Shown piece after piece: positions 5,258 to 6,301 of a stretch of 6,301 bases of DNA. The DNA comes from Deltaproteobacteria bacterium (GTDB taxonomy: Bacteria > Desulfobacterota > Desulfuromonadia > Geobacterales > Pseudopelobacteraceae). The stretch's first letter is position 1. Each line of letters begins with the position of its first letter. The stretch covers positions 1 to 6,301 of the forward strand of contig JAURXC010000318.1 in the NCBI GenBank assembly GCA_030654645.1. The letters run 5' to 3'. Under the pieces are notes generated by a model. That model had not been told where the DNA came from and did not search any database. It worked only from the letters and a program-made list of their open reading frames with translations. The position numbers and the translations under genes were made by a program.

Positions 5258-6301
5258 ATGAAACGGAAAATACTTTCCATATACCTGCTGCTGCAGGTCA
5301 TTCTGACCATGGCGACGCTCGGCGCTGCCGAGGCCGAAGTGCAGCTGACACTGGTTCCTGACGGCGGCAATGTTTTCACGCTCCGGGGAAGCGGACTCAA
5401 AAACCTGGCCGCGCTCGATTTAGAATTCTCCTACGACGCGGCCGCCATGAGGAATCCGCAGGCGGTCCGGGGGGAACTGATCCCGTCCGATGCGATCTTC
5501 GACTTCAACCCTTCCCTGCCGGGAGAGATTCGCCTGTTCAGCCGGATCGCCAAAAGGGCAATCAACGGCAGCGGCACGATCGCCAGGCTCATATTCGAAG
5601 GGGTGGAAAATGCCGAAGGACGCATCCTGAACATGAGCGCCAACCTGGTTTCGGTGACGGCAACACCGGTGACCGCCACGGTGCGGATCATGAGCAGACC
5701 CCAGCAGCCACCTGCTCCGCAGCCTGAAACGGCCCCGGCAGCCACCACCGAAACCGTTGCAGTGGCCGTCGATCAAGATGCCCAACCGGTCGCGAGCGCT
5801 TCCCAAACGCGCACGACAGCCGCATCGGTTTCAAACATGCCGGGGACAGTGATAATGCCGCCGGGCCAGTCTGAAAACGAAAGCGGCGCGCCCCCGGCAG
5901 CGACCGCCGCCACGGAAGCGCCGCCCCCCGTGCAACAGCCGGCAGCTGCGCCGCCCCGGCAGCGCGAAGTGCCGGAAGCGGCAAAGCCGGAGCCAGCGGT
6001 TGCGCTGAAAAGCGTGAGCTACCCGGGCATGTTGGAGCGCATCCGGGAATATGACGGCCCGAGAACACCACAGGCGTTGGCAGCGCTGCTCACCCCGGCT
6101 TCCGGGCAAATAGTCCGGCAGGAACCCGGGGCGGCTGTCTCGGACGGTGAAAATGTCGTCAGGCTGCGGGTAGAGCTGCCGCTGACGCTGAAAGAGACCC
6201 CCAGCTTCTCGTTGCGCAGGGCCAGCATGATTACCCTGCAGCACGCCGAAGACGGAAGCTGGCTGATCGAGGCCAGACCGGCCAGGGACAGTGTCGATGC
6301 C
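5258..6301 (+). CDS. Secreted cohesin-like domain protein, 3' end outside the window
   Basis: The frame is open for 348 codons to the last base, so the protein is incomplete. Residues 1-26 are a signal peptide (MKRK, hydrophobic 5-22, likely cleavage after AEA). Residues about 28-140 resemble a cohesin / carbohydrate-binding-like beta sandwich: 'NLAALDLEFSYDAAAM' (49-64) matches the strand carrying the conserved F-x-Y-D, and 'INGSGTIARLIFEG' (102-115) matches the typical G-S-G-T-L-A-x-L-x-F segment. Residues about 147-248 are a Pro/Ala-rich flexible linker. Residues 250-348 begin a second beta-rich domain (VVRLRVELPLTL, GSWLIEARP). The 35-bp gap to the propeller gene indicates an operon. In Gram-negative non-cellulolytic bacteria cohesin folds usually mediate protein binding outside the cytoplasm, but no dockerin is visible here. 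Assignment to the cohesin family rests on motifs and should be treated as probable. Confidence 0.85.
   Translation, partial: MKRKILSIYLLLQVILTMATLGAAEAEVQLTLVPDGGNVFTLRGSGLKNLAALDLEFSYDAAAMRNPQAVRGELIPSDAIFDFNPSLPGEIRLFSRIAKRAINGSGTIARLIFEGVENAEGRILNMSANLVSVTATPVTATVRIMSRPQQPPAPQPETAPAATTETVAVAVDQDAQPVASASQTRTTAASVSNMPGTVIMPPGQSENESGAPPAATAATEAPPPVQQPAAAPPRQREVPEAAKPEPAVALKSVSYPGMLERIREYDGPRTPQALAALLTPASGQIVRQEPGAAVSDGENVVRLRVELPLTLKETPSFSLRRASMITLQHAEDGSWLIEARPARDSVDA

Noticed and set aside
5420..6244. Several minus-strand open frames opposite the cohesin-like gene
   Set aside because: They overlap one another, have low-complexity composition and oppose a frame with signal peptide, cohesin motifs and a good ribosome binding site.

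Overview
The window looks like a chromosomal stretch of a Gram-negative, GC-rich bacterium that invests in secreted multi-domain proteins. All three genes use ATG with upstream Shine-Dalgarno sequences and begin with typical Sec signal peptides. The propeller family, the tandem Ig-like repeats, the cohesin-like protein and the REP-like palindrome together resemble Desulfuromonadota (Geobacter relatives). That placement is inference from memory of such genomes, not something the sequence proves.

Layout. Positions 1-56 hold nothing recognisable. Positions 57-134 are a compact GC-rich palindromic element: two perfect 7-bp hairpins inside an outer stem. It lies just after the end of the first gene. 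Positions 153-2723 (minus strand) encode an 856-residue secreted protein: signal peptide, a roughly 260-residue N-terminal extracellular domain of unknown function, a linking beta-rich region, three tandem cadherin/Ig-like repeats and a distinct C-terminal beta domain. A visibly AT-richer divergent intergenic region (2724-3248) carries candidate promoters for both directions and three copies of a TTGA-N(1-2)-ATTGCAG sequence. On the plus strand, 3249-5222 encodes a 657-residue secreted beta-propeller protein of the YVTN / 'cytochrome D1 domain' type, flanked by Ig-like domains. It is followed after 35 bp by a secreted cohesin-like protein (5258 to the window edge, incomplete).

How they may work together. 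The propeller gene and the cohesin-like gene are almost certainly one operon. The large Ig-repeat gene is transcribed divergently from the same intergenic region. All three products are built from beta-sandwich or propeller binding modules and are predicted to leave the cytoplasm. No enzyme active site, heme-binding CXXCH, membrane anchor or recognised sorting signal is visible. The best reading is an exported binding/assembly module whose function is not known. There are no RNA genes, insertion sequences, CRISPR arrays or phage genes in the window.
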